A stretch of DNA of 64,000 nucleotides from NCBI GenBank assembly GCA_965197545.1, contig CBDANJ010000008.1, positions 930,001 through 994,000 of the forward strand. Reading direction: 5' to 3'. Source of the DNA: CATOSP01 sp965197545. Its GTDB lineage: Bacteria > Chloroflexota > Dehalococcoidia > Lucifugimonadales > UBA3495. The notes beneath the pieces are model-generated. The model was not told the origin of the DNA. It made no database searches and saw only the letters and a list, made by a program, of their open reading frames with translations. Of the stretch, positions 26,320-39,411 are shown piece by piece; the first letter of the stretch is position 1; every line of letters begins with the position of its first letter. A program made the translations under genes and the position numbers.

Positions 26320-27880
26320 TTAAGTGAGGGGGCGGACGAAGTCGCCCCCTTCCGATTTCATAATCGAAAACGAAGTACCTTCGGAAGATCCGCACCTGTA
26401 TGGATCAGATATTGTTCCGTCCTTAAACAATTGATATAGAAGTAACCAATATTGGTCCATTTCGTAAAGGTCTTCATGCCCCAAGGTCTTGGCGAAGCCA
26501 ACGACCCTTTCTTTTTGTGCTTGCTCTCCGGTAAGGTACATGAGGAGCATTGGAACACAATCTCGCGATTCCATTATCTGCGTGTAACAACAATCTTTAA
26601 TGGACACACCGTACTTCTTGGCTAGGAACAATCCCCAAGACACGGCGTCAGATCTGCTAAGGCGCACATTTTCGCAGACAATCGCTTGGAGTTCCCTACT
26701 GTATTGGAACTCCCCTTCATACGATAGGTGAGCAGCGAACAAACGATCCAACACCGGGATCAATATTGGATGGTAAAAGGACAAATTGACTGCGTATACC
26801 AGTGCGGTTCGAATTACATCAGGATCCGGGTCGTTGTCCAGAGAGAGCAGGACATTTACCAATGTCTTGAAACCGTACTTAATTACGCTGCCATCTAGGT
26901 TGTGATCCGCGCTCTGGACCACGAGATCCAGATAGTTGACAACGTCATAAGCCGTTATTGGAGTGTGCTTCGGCAAGCTATTCCGTAATTCAATGACCCA
27001 ATCACTGGTAGCGACCTTGGGTAACGCTTTTATGTCCGTCTTCCCGATATTTAGAGTCAGCTTGTATTTGGATAATTCTCTGGCTAACGTGAAGACGAAG
27101 CGCTCTGCCTCCTCGTGGGTCTGACAATACGCAGTATAATCGTCCATGTACCGGTAGTATGTGAACTCTGCCCTCAATTCATCGTCAACCCGAGCCAAGA
27201 CAGCTTCCGAGATTATGTTGGACGTTGCTGGGCCGATAGCGATGCCATTTGTCTCGGCTCTACTGGTGTAGCGCAGTGCACGGTCCAATTGGTTGTACCA
27301 TTCGCCATTATTTTTCCAGTTCTTCTTGGCTTCATTAACCCCAACAACCGCCCAAGGGATTGAATGTGAATAGATGCTGGGGTAGAAGTTAGAGATATCT
27401 GTTTCGACCAAGAACCGTTTGCCGAAAGATGCAACTAAAGCTTGTTGTGCAGTTGATAACCTGTCATCGTAATCCATAATTACGATCCTACCATCGTCGT
27501 GCCTTTTGGGAATTATCCTGCTAGTCTCGTTTTCGGAAACATAACGCAGGTTCTGCCAATTTGCGGCGATGGTCAGCGCGAGCCGTGCATATGCTTTTGG
27601 ATGAGGGATAGAACAAACCCGGGCCACACCGTTAAACCGCGTTAACTTATAAACGACAGCATCGTATCCTGGGAAAGCTGTCCCTCTGGTCTCCTTAAGA
27701 GCCTTAAGTTTCTTTGCGACAGGCCCAGTGAACGATGTGGAGTGGAAAACAGGTGGCAGTTCGTCGGAATCAGACTTTTGGTTCGGCAAAAAATTGTATC
27801 TCAGTAGTGCGTTTAGAACGAACCCCTCGTCGAGGGGTTCCGGGTCGTCCATGGGTTCTTGGCTATAACCAGGGGGCAAC

Positions 27881-27888
<8 letters not shown>
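26320..27888 (-). CDS. Defence-type reverse transcriptase
   Basis: A 522-residue RNA-directed DNA polymerase. Motif A is TDISNFYPSIYSHSIPWA (163-180, Asp164), motif B is GIAIGPATSNIISEAVL (215-231) and motif C is YYRYMDDYTAY with the catalytic YMDD at 247-250. No maturase, endonuclease or retron msr/msd sequence is seen. About 220 residues after the polymerase core are helical, as in Abi/UG-class RTs with a C-terminal alpha-repeat. The exact class is not assigned. It overlaps hsdS by 8 nt. Its AT-richer composition differs from hsdM and hsdR, suggesting separate acquisition as operon cargo. Confidence 0.85.
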
Positions 27889-29396
<1,508 letters not shown>

Positions 29397-29413
<17 letters not shown>

Positions 29414-29852
29414 TCCTTTCCTGCAACCCCCTCAGCAGATACCGGACTTCAACTAGAAAATCCTGGGCGGCCTGAAATACCCGCTCCGCCATTGCCTCGT
29501 TATAAACGTGGCTGGTCAACCCCCGGTTGCGCCGGTGCTCCATCCAAGCATTGAGATCAGAGTGCAACAACTCCTGTTCAGGCGCTCTCTGGACCAGGTT
29601 CCGAAATTCGAGTTGGTCAACTTCCGCAGGATTAGCGGAAACCTGCTCCAGGTATCGTTTAATCATCCTGATGCTGAGTTCGTAGGTGAACTCAAAGGCC
29701 TGGATGGCGCCGGCTCTCATCTGGCCCCGAATTTCCGGGTGTTGCAGCACGATGTCGGAATCATACAGAACCGGTCCGTCGTCCAATTGCTCCACGGCAT
29801 TTTCCAACGGTGACAAATCGAGCCTCATCAGATCTACCTTGTCCCGATTCAC
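29397..29852 (-). CDS. HEPN (HI0074-like) partner of the MNT domain
   Basis: A 151-residue helical protein of the HI0074 nucleotidyltransferase-substrate-binding family. AFEFTYELSIRMIKRYLE (52-69) and RGLTSHVYNEA (110-120) are characteristic; R110 and H115 form the Rx4-6H HEPN ribonuclease motif. In MNT-HEPN systems the HEPN protein is an RNase toxin kept silent by the nucleotidyltransferase. Here that transferase is the N-terminus of the next gene's HsdS fusion. It overlaps that gene by 17 nt and the upstream ATPase gene by 4 nt. Confidence 0.85.
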
Positions 29853-31594
29853 ATCGCGGAGACGGGACGGTATTCCAAGAGTGCCGACCGGCCCACAATA
29901 TCCACGACACGGACTAACGTCTCCTTCCCGCTTGAATCGGTGAGAAGCAGGTCTTCTCCCAAGATGAAGTGGACAGGTTGTTGTCTTCCTTCGTTGATAG
30001 AGATGTTGGACGCATACAAGTAGGTCCTGTCGTGCGCGTCCCGAATCGGGTTTAGCCGCCCCGACAATCCCGGGATGTACCCGGTAGCCTCCCGATATAT
30101 GACGGAGCCACCGCCCGGTATGGAAGTCAGTTCAACGGCCAGCGGTCTTTTTGCGGGAATCCAATCTTGTTCCACTCCCGCGGCATAGCCTCCGGCGGCC
30201 ACGAACACGACCATCGGTAGATGAACGGAGTGCAAATCGACCCTTGCCTCCCCATTGACGTCGGTCATGTCGTGTTTCCAAGTCTTGTTCGGGAACAGCA
30301 CCAGTACATCGGCATCCTGCAATGGCTCCCCGGAGTTGCGTACAGAGATCACAGCGTTCGCTGGCGTAAATTCCAATGGAGCGGCGGGAACAGTGAGGCA
30401 CAGTTCCGCTTCGTCCACCAGTCGAAAATTGGGAAGCGCCCCACTTAGTTCTTGAGTTTCCCGTCGAATTGTTGGGACCCCATCCCCTCGCCGCTCCATA
30501 AAGAACTGTCTGCCGCCCGCGGCTTCGATGCCGCCAACGTTCATTCTACCCAATACCGAGGTTAGGACTTCATTGCGCGTAGACTGCCGCTCCCCCATAC
30601 TTTCTACAGTAAGGTTGTTAGGCAAACCGCCAGGCGAGCAGATTTCCAGCCGGTCCTGGAACATGGCGAGCCTGATTCTGCTCCCTCTAATGGAGTAATC
30701 ACGGTGGACCACGGCATTTACCAACGCCTCAAACAGCGCCTTCTCGCTATACTGGGGCAGGTCCTGACGCGCAGGTTCTTTGCGAGCTGCAACGCTCATA
30801 TTCCGCACAGCGAAAGCCAGGGCATCCCTCACCTGTTTATCGATAGGCCCGCCAATAATCTGCGAGTCAAGCTGACCAGATGCCCTATCAGCACCCCTGT
30901 AATGGGTCGCAGTTATGCAGGCGTTGGGTAGCCAATGTTCGGGCGAGGTGCTGCACAGAAGAACTCCAGCGACGGTGGCCCGAAGCGTACCGTTCTGGTC
31001 CACGGCCAAGAGTCCCATCTTCTCCAAGGCCAACTCTGGGTCAGCAGCGCCCTCGGCGCTGACCAAGGGTTTCCAAAGGGCGTCATCGAGGGTTCCGAAT
31101 CCCGTACCATCTACGGGCTGCTTGTCGAACCATAGGAAACTCGCCTGCCCGCGCCTTTGAGCCAGACGCAAGCGTTCCTCGCTGGTCATTCTTCGCTTTG
31201 TGCTGCCGACCCGGATGAAGCTCCCGCCCGGACTGTCGTGTTGCGCGTGACCTTCCGGCACATCCACCATCAAAAAAGCTTTACCTTCAGAGATGTCTCT
31301 GCGAAAGATATCGACCCTGACGGGGGGCCGTATGGAATCGGTGCATACCTCGGCGATTAGAAGTTCCAGTTGATTTATCTGTTCGCGGGAGATTTCCAGG
31401 ACATCGCCGTCGTCAGTGACGCTGCATAACAACACCCCTCCCCCTGCATTGGCGAAAGCGGCTATTTCATCCGCCCAGTCGTCCCGGCGAGGTTCCCTTG
31501 GGCGGTTGCCAGTGAAGACGACCTCTTTGAATTCCCAATTGCTGTCCTCACCCAATTGTAGGTGACGCTTGATTTCATCGTCGCTATATATCAT
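29849..31594 (-). CDS. AlbA/Schlafen-type ATP-binding protein
   Basis: 581 residues from ATG 31594, chosen because it overlaps the preceding stop as ATGA; a longer frame to 31633 would run into that gene. The N-terminal AlbA_2/Schlafen domain shows WEFKEVVF and DEIAAFANAGGGVLLCS. A GHKL-type ATPase domain follows, with FEALVNAVVHRDYSIRGS and EICSPGGLPN. The last 170 residues have a beta-sandwich character (DVNGEARVDLHS, then VFVAAGGYAAG) like carboxypeptidase-regulatory domains, unusual for this family. AlbA_2/ATPase proteins occur as regulators or effectors in defence loci. Its role here is unknown. Confidence 0.75.
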   Translation of the reverse strand: MIYSDDEIKRHLQLGEDSNWEFKEVVFTGNRPREPRRDDWADEIAAFANAGGGVLLCSVTDDGDVLEISREQINQLELLIAEVCTDSIRPPVRVDIFRRDISEGKAFLMVDVPEGHAQHDSPGGSFIRVGSTKRRMTSEERLRLAQRRGQASFLWFDKQPVDGTGFGTLDDALWKPLVSAEGAADPELALEKMGLLAVDQNGTLRATVAGVLLCSTSPEHWLPNACITATHYRGADRASGQLDSQIIGGPIDKQVRDALAFAVRNMSVAARKEPARQDLPQYSEKALFEALVNAVVHRDYSIRGSRIRLAMFQDRLEICSPGGLPNNLTVESMGERQSTRNEVLTSVLGRMNVGGIEAAGGRQFFMERRGDGVPTIRRETQELSGALPNFRLVDEAELCLTVPAAPLEFTPANAVISVRNSGEPLQDADVLVLFPNKTWKHDMTDVNGEARVDLHSVHLPMVVFVAAGGYAAGVEQDWIPAKRPLAVELTSIPGGGSVIYREATGYIPGLSGRLNPIRDAHDRTYLYASNISINEGRQQPVHFILGEDLLLTDSSGKETLVRVVDIVGRSALLEYRPVSAM

Positions 31595-32222
31595 TGGAGA
31601 CCTGCTCCCTTTACAGCCTGAAATGGTTGGCAAAGTCTCTGCAAAGCATCTTCGTCGAATCCTGGGCAGTAATCGCGTAACAGGCCAGGGGTGAATTCGC
31701 CAACCCGCGCTCCTCGCTCCCGGCGAATTCGTTTGACTGCTGATGGCAGGTGTTCCATCAGAGGTCTCACAAGGTCTTCGGCCGCGGCGTAGACACCCTC
31801 ATGCCACTCTCCTTCCGGCACGCGACTGTTTTGATACCAAGTAGCCAGCCCTTCTTCAAGCATATTGGTGGGCCGCCCGTCTACTCGCTGATTCCACGGA
31901 TCAATCAGATGGAAGCACTCATGGGCAAGCTGCCATCTTGCCCTAGTCAAGTCAGTAAGTGCCTCTCGGCTGAGTCGGATAACGATGTGCCTCGACCGCC
32001 GTTCAGTATCGTCCGGCGCAATGCCACTCTCTGGAAACCACAGTCGCGGCGAGTTGCCCGGCGTACAATCGATGTCGATGCCCACCAACAGGAAGGAAGG
32101 GTCTCGCGGTCCGAACCAGTGCTCAATGTCAGCCAAGAATCGGCTGGCATATTCCGGAAGTGTCATTGGCCCATGGCTGCCATCTTCCCGGTACTTGGTA
32201 GCGAACAAGGAATTGATGACAG

Positions 32223-32226
<4 letters not shown>
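31591..32226 (-). CDS. Putative HExxH metalloprotease
   Basis: 211 residues with a zinc-protease motif: QLAHECFHLID (99-109), giving H102-E103-C-F-H106, and a downstream glutamate in NMLEEGLATWY (121-131), the gluzincin layout. No signal peptide, so it should be cytoplasmic. It overlaps hsdM and the ATPase gene by 4 nt on each side. Its target is unknown. A protease inside a type I restriction operon could process or control a partner, but that is inference. It is not an ImmA/IrrE protein by the flanking sequence. Confidence 0.65.
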
Positions 32227-33817
<1,591 letters not shown>

Positions 33818-33821
<4 letters not shown>

Positions 33822-34063
33822 CGCGCTTTGCTCCCCCGTTTAGCCTCGGAGCGCCACCTGGCCATCTCCTGCTTGGGATTCTTGCCGTTCGGTCCATAGC
33901 CATGCTGAACCAGGAATCCGGGAACATCGCCATATACCATCTTAATCACAGCCGACTCGGCAATTCTGTCATGGCCTTGCAGGAAGAAGGACCTGTTCGG
34001 TGTCTCCGCGCCACACCCACACCAGCATTCACCTGTCGGAAACTGGCGTTTACTTGAAGCCAT
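33818..34063 (-). CDS. Small Cys-rich protein, first gene of the type I operon
   Basis: 81 residues. The cysteines C13-W-C15-G-C17-G (GECWCGCGAE) form a likely metal-binding knuckle, followed by FLQGHDRIAESAVIKMVYG and a basic tail. I do not know its function; small proteins of this form are seen ahead of hsdM in other genomes, from memory. It begins 33 nt downstream of the operator region and overlaps hsdM by 4 nt. It has no helix-turn-helix, so it is not a typical C-protein regulator. Confidence 0.65.
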
Positions 34064-34095
34064 GATCGGTTCCCTCCATGTCGGATTCTCTTTCT

Positions 34096-34142
34096 AGTCC
34101 GGGATGGTGTCCCAGAATAATATCCCGGACTTGCTCTGTCAA
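34096..34142 (-). promoter_or_regulatory. Promoter and operator of the type I operon
   Basis: On the minus strand, TTGACA (34142-34137), a 17-bp spacer and TATTCT (34119-34114) form a good sigma70-type promoter. A perfect 10-bp inverted repeat AGTCCGGGAT/ATCCCGGACT (34131-34122 and 34105-34096) brackets the -10, so a bound repressor would block transcription. The ATG of the first gene is at 34063, with GGAGGG about 9 nt before it. Confidence 0.7.
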
Positions 34143-34223
34143 CTTGCTGCCAACCTCCGACGGAAAATAGAGAGGTTCAAACTGCTTACTGCTCCCACAG
34201 CCCCAGAGTCAGAATCCGCTTGA

Positions 34224-35030
34224 TTAACCGCATCCCTTGGCTCGGCCCAACTCCCTGCGGGCTTCAGCCAAGGCCTCCTGTCGCCAGCGAACATGGTCTG
34301 CCGTTCTTGCGTCGTCCAGGGGATGCGTCTCAGGCGGCAGCGTCAGGTGGTACTCCCGCAACATCGCCGCCTCTAGCTCCCAACGCCAAATGGCTAGGCT
34401 CGATCAACACGGCTGCCCCTGAAACACCGTCTTGTGCCCTGATCCTGATTTCCCGCCACTCGGCCACCAGAGGCTCCGCCGGGCCGAAGGCGTGTTCCTC
34501 GTCCGGCTGTTCCTCCAGGGCAACCACCCCCGCATCGGGCATTCCGGGCCTCCTCCAGGGCGGCCGCCAATCCTGGTTTTGGACCTGGCTCTGGTCATCG
34601 CCGGCATCAACCACTTCGGTTTCGTCGTTCCGTTGCTCAGTCCCTTCCAGCGCGGCAACCCGCCGTGTCAACTCCTCCAGTTGGCGCGGTTGGCCGTCCA
34701 CCAACTCCTGCAACCCGCGATTATCATCCTCCGGCGCCGCCACCCGCTGCTCCAGGGGCTCGTGCTCGATGCCCGCACATCGTCGCTGTCAACATCGCCG
34801 GGTTCATCGTCAACGACGGCCTTCCCGTCCATGAACTCCGCCAGCGCCTGCCGCATCCGCCGGGAATCGTAGCAGGTCATCAGGGTGCGGTAATTCACCC
34901 CCAGGACGTAGGCGGCGCTGACCCTGCCCCGGTCACTGACCAAGGCATCCGGCAGGTCCAATAGGGGCTGGTCCGTGGCGTCTCCGGCGCTACTCCGGTC
35001 CTCAGAGGTGGGCTGGTTAAGGACAACCAC
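34224..35030 (-). pseudogene. Unknown coiled-coil protein, frameshifted
   Basis: Reads as one protein in at least three frames: an N-terminal domain (LVSDRGRVSAAYVLGVNYRT, then RRMRQALAEFMDG), a coiled coil (LEELTRRVAALEG) and a C-terminal segment (LREYHLTLPPETHPLDDA, ending at 34224). Frame changes lie near 34765 (a G-run) and near 34390. No known function. The consistent codon character on both sides supports a real, now broken, gene. Confidence 0.55.
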
Positions 35031-35141
35031 AAGCGCCTCTTGGGCTCACGAGTGCACATTCGCAGTACACAATAGACACGAAAAACTGAGGTACTTATGG
35101 GCAGTGGAGTTGGATACGACAGTGTAAGACCGGTCTGACGT

Positions 35142-35625
35142 TCACGGCTCCGACTCCGTCGTCTCTGCCCTGGGCATCCAATACCCCACCCGGGGTTCGG
35201 TGAAGATGTGGGTGGGACTGTCAGCATCATCGCCCACCCTGCGCCGCAGCTTGCTCACGATGGTGCGTATCGGCCGCACGTCGCTGCCGCTGTTCCCACC
35301 CCAGACCCGCTCCAGCAGGTGCTCGTAGGTCAACACCTGCCCGGCGTTGGCCGCAAGCTCCGCCAGCAGCCGGTACTCCATGGCCACCAGGGGCACCGGA
35401 CGATCCCCAAGTTCACTCGGCGTTGGGCGAAGTCCAAAACCGGTCGCCCTGCGCGTAGGGTTCTGTTGGCTCCGGCGCCTCTCGCCGCCGCAGGACCGCC
35501 CGGATCCTCGCCCCAATCTCCGTGGGCGAGAAGGGTTTGACCATGTAGTCCACCGCCCCCATGTCAAAGGCCCCGGCGACCAGATGTCAATTTCGGGGCG
35601 ATCAGCCACCTCAGTGGCTAGGGAA
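35142..35625 (-). pseudogene. OmpR-type response regulator fragment
   Basis: The 3' part of an OmpR/PhoB-class regulator. GAFDMGAVDYMVKPFSPTE is the end of a receiver domain (the conserved Lys in VKPFSP), and EYRLLAELAANAGQVLTYEH with RTIVSKLRRRVGDD is the winged-helix DNA-binding domain. The first 80 or so receiver residues, including the phospho-Asp, are missing, and there are two frame changes between the domains near 35420. It is non-functional. Confidence 0.75.
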
Positions 35626-35637
35626 ACTGAAGGGGCA

Positions 35638-36327
35638 CTAGTCGTCCAGTAGGCCGTTGCGCACCGCCCAGACCACCATTTCCTGCTTGGAGCCCATCTC
35701 CAGCTTGCCCTGAATGGCGTAGATGGCGTTGCGAATGGTCACCGGCTTGACCTCCCTGTCCTCCGCTATCCGGGCGTAGGACATTCCCCGGCAGAACAGC
35801 GCCAGTATCTCCTGTTCCCGCCGCGTCAGGTCGCCCGGGCCCAGCTCCTCCTGCGGCGCACCCCGCCGAATCCCGGCGAAGACCCGCGTCACCACCTCGG
35901 CGGGCACCCGCAGCTCACCGGCGGCAACCTCCCGGACCGTGTCCAATAGGCGGTCCATCCCGGACACCTTCTGCAGGTAGCCCGTCGCCCCGGCGGCCAC
36001 CGCCTCGATCACCGCGTCCTCCTCGGTGGAGGCCGTCAGCATCACAACTCTCGTATCGGGCGCGGATTCCATTATCTCCCGGCAAGCCTCCACCCCGTCC
36101 TTGTTGGGCATCAGCACGTCCATCACCACCACGTCCGGGGACAACTCCGAGGCGGCCCGCACCGCCTCCTCGCCGTCCCGGGCCTCTCCCACCACCTGGA
36201 ACTCCCCGGACAGCTCCAGCATCAACCGCAGACCGTCTCTAATGACTGCGTGGTCGTCAACCAATAGAACCCTGATGGGACGAGTCTCCATTTCCTGGGT
36301 TTCCGTTGTTTGGCACTCCGTTGGCAA
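35638..36327 (-). CDS. NarL/LuxR-type response regulator
   Basis: 229 residues. The receiver domain has VLLVDDHAVIRDGL (20-33), the phospho-accepting D70 in VVVMDVLMPN, the Thr/Ser switch in VVMLTAST and the Lys in YLQKVSG. The C-terminal LuxR helix-turn-helix is LTRREQEILALFCRGMSY. The start is TTG 36327 with GGGGAGG six nt upstream; a second possible start, ATG 36291, has a poorly spaced ribosome site. The histidine kinase ends 1 nt before it. Target genes are unknown. Confidence 0.92.
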   Translation of the reverse strand: MPTECQTTETQEMETRPIRVLLVDDHAVIRDGLRLMLELSGEFQVVGEARDGEEAVRAASELSPDVVVMDVLMPNKDGVEACREIMESAPDTRVVMLTASTEEDAVIEAVAAGATGYLQKVSGMDRLLDTVREVAAGELRVPAEVVTRVFAGIRRGAPQEELGPGDLTRREQEILALFCRGMSYARIAEDREVKPVTIRNAIYAIQGKLEMGSKQEMVVWAVRNGLLDD

Positions 36328-36328
36328 C

Positions 36329-37579
36329 TCACACCTCCCCTACAATCTTGTTGCGGCCCAGGGGGATCACGCAGGCCACCCTGGCCCCGCCGTCCGGCCC
36401 TTTCGGCTCCACCGCCAGCGTCCCGCCCAGCCGCTGGGCGTTGGCCCTCATGTTGGCGAACCCGTGGCCCCGCTCGGCGTAGCCCTGGGGCAGACCGATG
36501 CCGTCGTCAGACACCGATAGCCTCAGACTTTCTTCGCCGAAGTTCAGTTCGACCAGCACCCAGCCCGCGCCGGAGTGGCGGAAGGCGTTGGTCAGGGCGT
36601 TGTGGGCGATGGAGAACAGCAGGCTCCTGGCCTCCACGGTCAGGGGCGGCTCTTGTCCGTGCTGCACCAAGTCCGCCGGCACGGAGGTCACCTGCGTGAA
36701 CGTCGAGACGTGGGACTCCAGGGTCCGGCCCAGCTCCCGCCCGTCGAAGATGCCTCCCAGGTCTATGGGGTGCCGCAACTGCCAGATGGCGGTCTTGGAC
36801 AGCAGGGAGGTCGCCTCCAGCCGAGCCGTGAGCTCCGTGTTGGAATCTCCGGCCAGTGCCTTGGCCGCGTCGATCCCCAGGCCGATCATGTAGGCCGACT
36901 GGGCCGTCGTATCGTGTATTGCCTGGGAGAGTTCGGCCCGCTCCCGTTGCAGGGCCCGCTCCCGCTCCACCGCCGCCCGCCACCTGCTCCGCTCGAACCT
37001 CGAGATCACGTTGACCGCCCCCACCACGGCGTACATCACCGCGATCCGGGCCACCAGGGGCTTCTCCTCCCGGGCTGCCAGGTCGATCCCCTCCCCAACG
37101 CTCAGGCTGATCGACAGGTAGATCACGGTCACCATGGTGACATAGGCCATGTTCAGCCGGAAGGAGGTGAAGAACACAGCGAAGCAGGCCAGCACCGGGT
37201 AGTACATCAGGTGCATGAAGTAGTGGCTGAACCCCCCGCCCACCACGGCCGCCGCCGACACCAGTACCGCGTCCAGCAGGTAGTGGGCGAAGATCCAGCG
37301 CCAGGTGATGGTCCTGCCCGTCGCCAGCCGGTAGTGAAGGTAGGCATTGAACCCCAGGAACACCAGGTACAACAGCCAGTAGGCCGCATACATGGGCGGC
37401 CCGAAGGGAGGGCGGTAGAACACCAGGAAGAAGCAGGTGGCGATTATGAACCAGTGGACCCAGACCGAGACGATGGCGACGTACCGGAGGCCGGCGGGGT
37501 CGAACCGGTTGAGGGTCCACTCGCCGACCCGGAAGGCCCCGGCGGAGGTCTTGAGCATTTGGGTACCCCGGTCGAACAT
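36329..37579 (-). CDS. NarX/DesK-type sensor histidine kinase
   Basis: 416 residues. Five or six membrane helices lie between about 32 and 195, with no large extracellular domain. The HisKA_3 dimerisation helix carries the phospho-accepting H222 in SQAIHDTTAQSAYMIG. The ATPase has the N-box HNALTNAFRHS and the G1 box DDGIGLP, then GHGFANMRANAQRLGG. AGGAGAGG directly precedes the ATG. Together with the following regulator it forms a two-component system. The signal could be membrane state or a small molecule; the sequence does not say. Confidence 0.92.
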   Translation of the reverse strand: MFDRGTQMLKTSAGAFRVGEWTLNRFDPAGLRYVAIVSVWVHWFIIATCFFLVFYRPPFGPPMYAAYWLLYLVFLGFNAYLHYRLATGRTITWRWIFAHYLLDAVLVSAAAVVGGGFSHYFMHLMYYPVLACFAVFFTSFRLNMAYVTMVTVIYLSISLSVGEGIDLAAREEKPLVARIAVMYAVVGAVNVISRFERSRWRAAVERERALQRERAELSQAIHDTTAQSAYMIGLGIDAAKALAGDSNTELTARLEATSLLSKTAIWQLRHPIDLGGIFDGRELGRTLESHVSTFTQVTSVPADLVQHGQEPPLTVEARSLLFSIAHNALTNAFRHSGAGWVLVELNFGEESLRLSVSDDGIGLPQGYAERGHGFANMRANAQRLGGTLAVEPKGPDGGARVACVIPLGRNKIVGEV

Positions 37580-38001
37580 CTCCTCTCCTGGAGGCGCGGA
37601 AAGTCATCAAGGAAAAAGGGTTTTCCGGCGCGTCATAGAGTGTGATCCGGTCCCAATCTAGCCGGGTCGTGCCACCGGCGCAAGGTCGCAAAGTACACCT
37701 TGCAGTAGCACCAGGACCTGCGCCAAAAGTGACATTTTTCGCCCTCGTCGCCGGGCAGAGAGGCCGCACCGGCTCCGGATCATCCTTGCGGGCAGCCCCG
37801 CATTGCCGACCGACGGACCCCGCCTACCTGACCGGCCCCAACCGCAGTAGCACCGGCACCTGTTTTCGAGGCAAACAACACTCACTTTCAGGTGTTCCAA
37901 TGTCTTGTTTCAGAAAGTGTGCCCTGCTACTTACCGGAATCGTGAAAGGCCGATAGACTTTTATAAGGTTTTGTCAATCAGGGGCCGCCCGACCGCCCGA
38001 C
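37580..38001. other. Intergenic between kinase gene and ISKra4
   Basis: No gene. CACTTTC and GAAAGTG at about 37882-37920 could form a long-loop hairpin. The last nine bases (37993-38001) are the left copy of the IS target duplication. Confidence 0.4.
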
Positions 38002-39411
38002 GGGTGTACGCCAAGATTTAGGCAGGTTTGAGTTGAGGGCGGGTAGCGGGCCAGATGGCGTCCCATCGGCCGCTGAGCAACTGGGTCCGCAAGCTCAGGA
38101 CTGCTTGAGCCCCCATCTTGGTCCAGCGCATCCCCGCCTGTTTGAGCCGTGCCCCGATTACCCGCTTGCAAGCGCTTTCCACTGTGCCGCTGCCGATGGG
38201 ATAGCCTTGGGCCCGGAACTCAGCGCAGCGCATTCGATGCCGGTTGGTCTCGAAGTAGTGGACCTCTGATTCCCCTTTCCCCGCTCTCAAGGCCGTCAGC
38301 ACCGCCGCCACTTCGCCTTCCCACAATTCCTCCTTGCGGGCTTCCATCCAGGCCTCCACCCGGGCGCTGTCCTCTCCCCACCGGTCCCTGGCCGCGGCCC
38401 ACAGATGTTCTACGGCATGATACCAGTCCAGCACTTCCACCCGGTTGGGGAAATGCAGCCCAAACTGGCTCCAGTTGGCGGGCGCGCCATCTCCCAAGCA
38501 CACCACCAGCTCCTCCGCCGGGTCAATGCCCCGCGCTACTGCCTCCCGGTACAGCCGTGCCCCAGCCTGCTCCATCGGCCCCCGTCTCCGCCAGGCAGCT
38601 CTGGGCCGCGGCCTTCCCTCCCGCCGTCTCTGCCCCCTCCCGCCGGGGTTCAGCCCAAAAGACCACTCCCGCCTTCACATCATGCCAGCCATCCTCAAAG
38701 CGCACCCTGGCGGCGTCCAACGCCACCGCCCATACTCCGGGGCCAGCCGGCGCAGCAGCCCGGTCCACCGCCGGCTCCCCCTCTCTCTCCTGGCAGGCTT
38801 CCAGCGCTTCACCACGGCCTTCCGTCAGCCGTTCCGCTTCCCGGGGCGAGATGGAGACCCCGGTAAGCTCGGTGAAACTCTCGGCAGCTAGTGCAAAGGG
38901 CAGCACCGCCCCAAGCCGGCACAGCCCGCGCTGCAACCCATCGCTGAACTGGCCCGGCCCAATGCCCAAAGCCTCATCCAGGGGGTAGCGCCCGCTGCGG
39001 CAGGTCTCGCAATAGTGATAGCCCCGCTGCCAGGTGATTCTTCCCGCCAGGGTCTCCTGGCTCCGCCGCTGCCGGCCTTTGTACCTGGCCTCCCGGCCAC
39101 ATCCGCACCGGGGGAACCCTCCCAGTTCCTGGGAACGCCACCGCAGCAGCCCCTCCAGGACCGGGGCGAAACAGTCCCGGCTCAGCCGGCGGGCCTCCGC
39201 CTCCAGTTCGGCCAAAGTGGCCTGGGGATGAGTTTCCGCATAGTCCAATATTGCGTTGACCCGCCGCTCAAACTCCACCACACTATGTCTGAGCAGCAGC
39301 GCCCGCTGGCTCTGTGTGCTCATGCTACCCTCCGGGATTCGGCCTGCCAGCCGGTTTTCTTGTACCCGTAGGGTAGCATTATTTTTCCTGCCTAAATTCT
39401 GGCGTGCACCC
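38002..39411 (-). mobile_element. ISKra4-like insertion sequence with 9-bp duplication
   Basis: 1,410 bp. Imperfect 25-bp inverted ends: GGGTGTACGCCAAGATTTAG at 38002 and, reversed, GGGTGCACGCCAGAATTTAG ending at 39411. The flanks are a direct duplication, CCGCCCGAC at 37993-38001 and 39412-39420. Intact ends and duplication mark a fairly recent insertion. Confidence 0.92.
38018..39323 (-). pseudogene. ISKra4-family transposase, frameshifted
   Basis: The N-terminal frame has the zinc-binding segment FPRCGCGREARYKGRQRRS with HYCETCRSGRYPLDE, then AVALDAARVRFEDGWHD. The C-terminal frame has LVVCLGDGAPANW, the VEVLDWYHAVEHLW motif and the end GYPIGSGTVESACKRVIG. They join at a run of five G near 38580 where four would keep the frame. 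Without the extra G it is a normal ISKra4 transposase of about 435 residues. Confidence 0.85.

Noticed and set aside
36507..37769. 420-codon minus frame overlapping the histidine kinase
   Set aside because: Out-of-frame translation of the kinase gene, Gly/Arg/Pro-rich with no domain.
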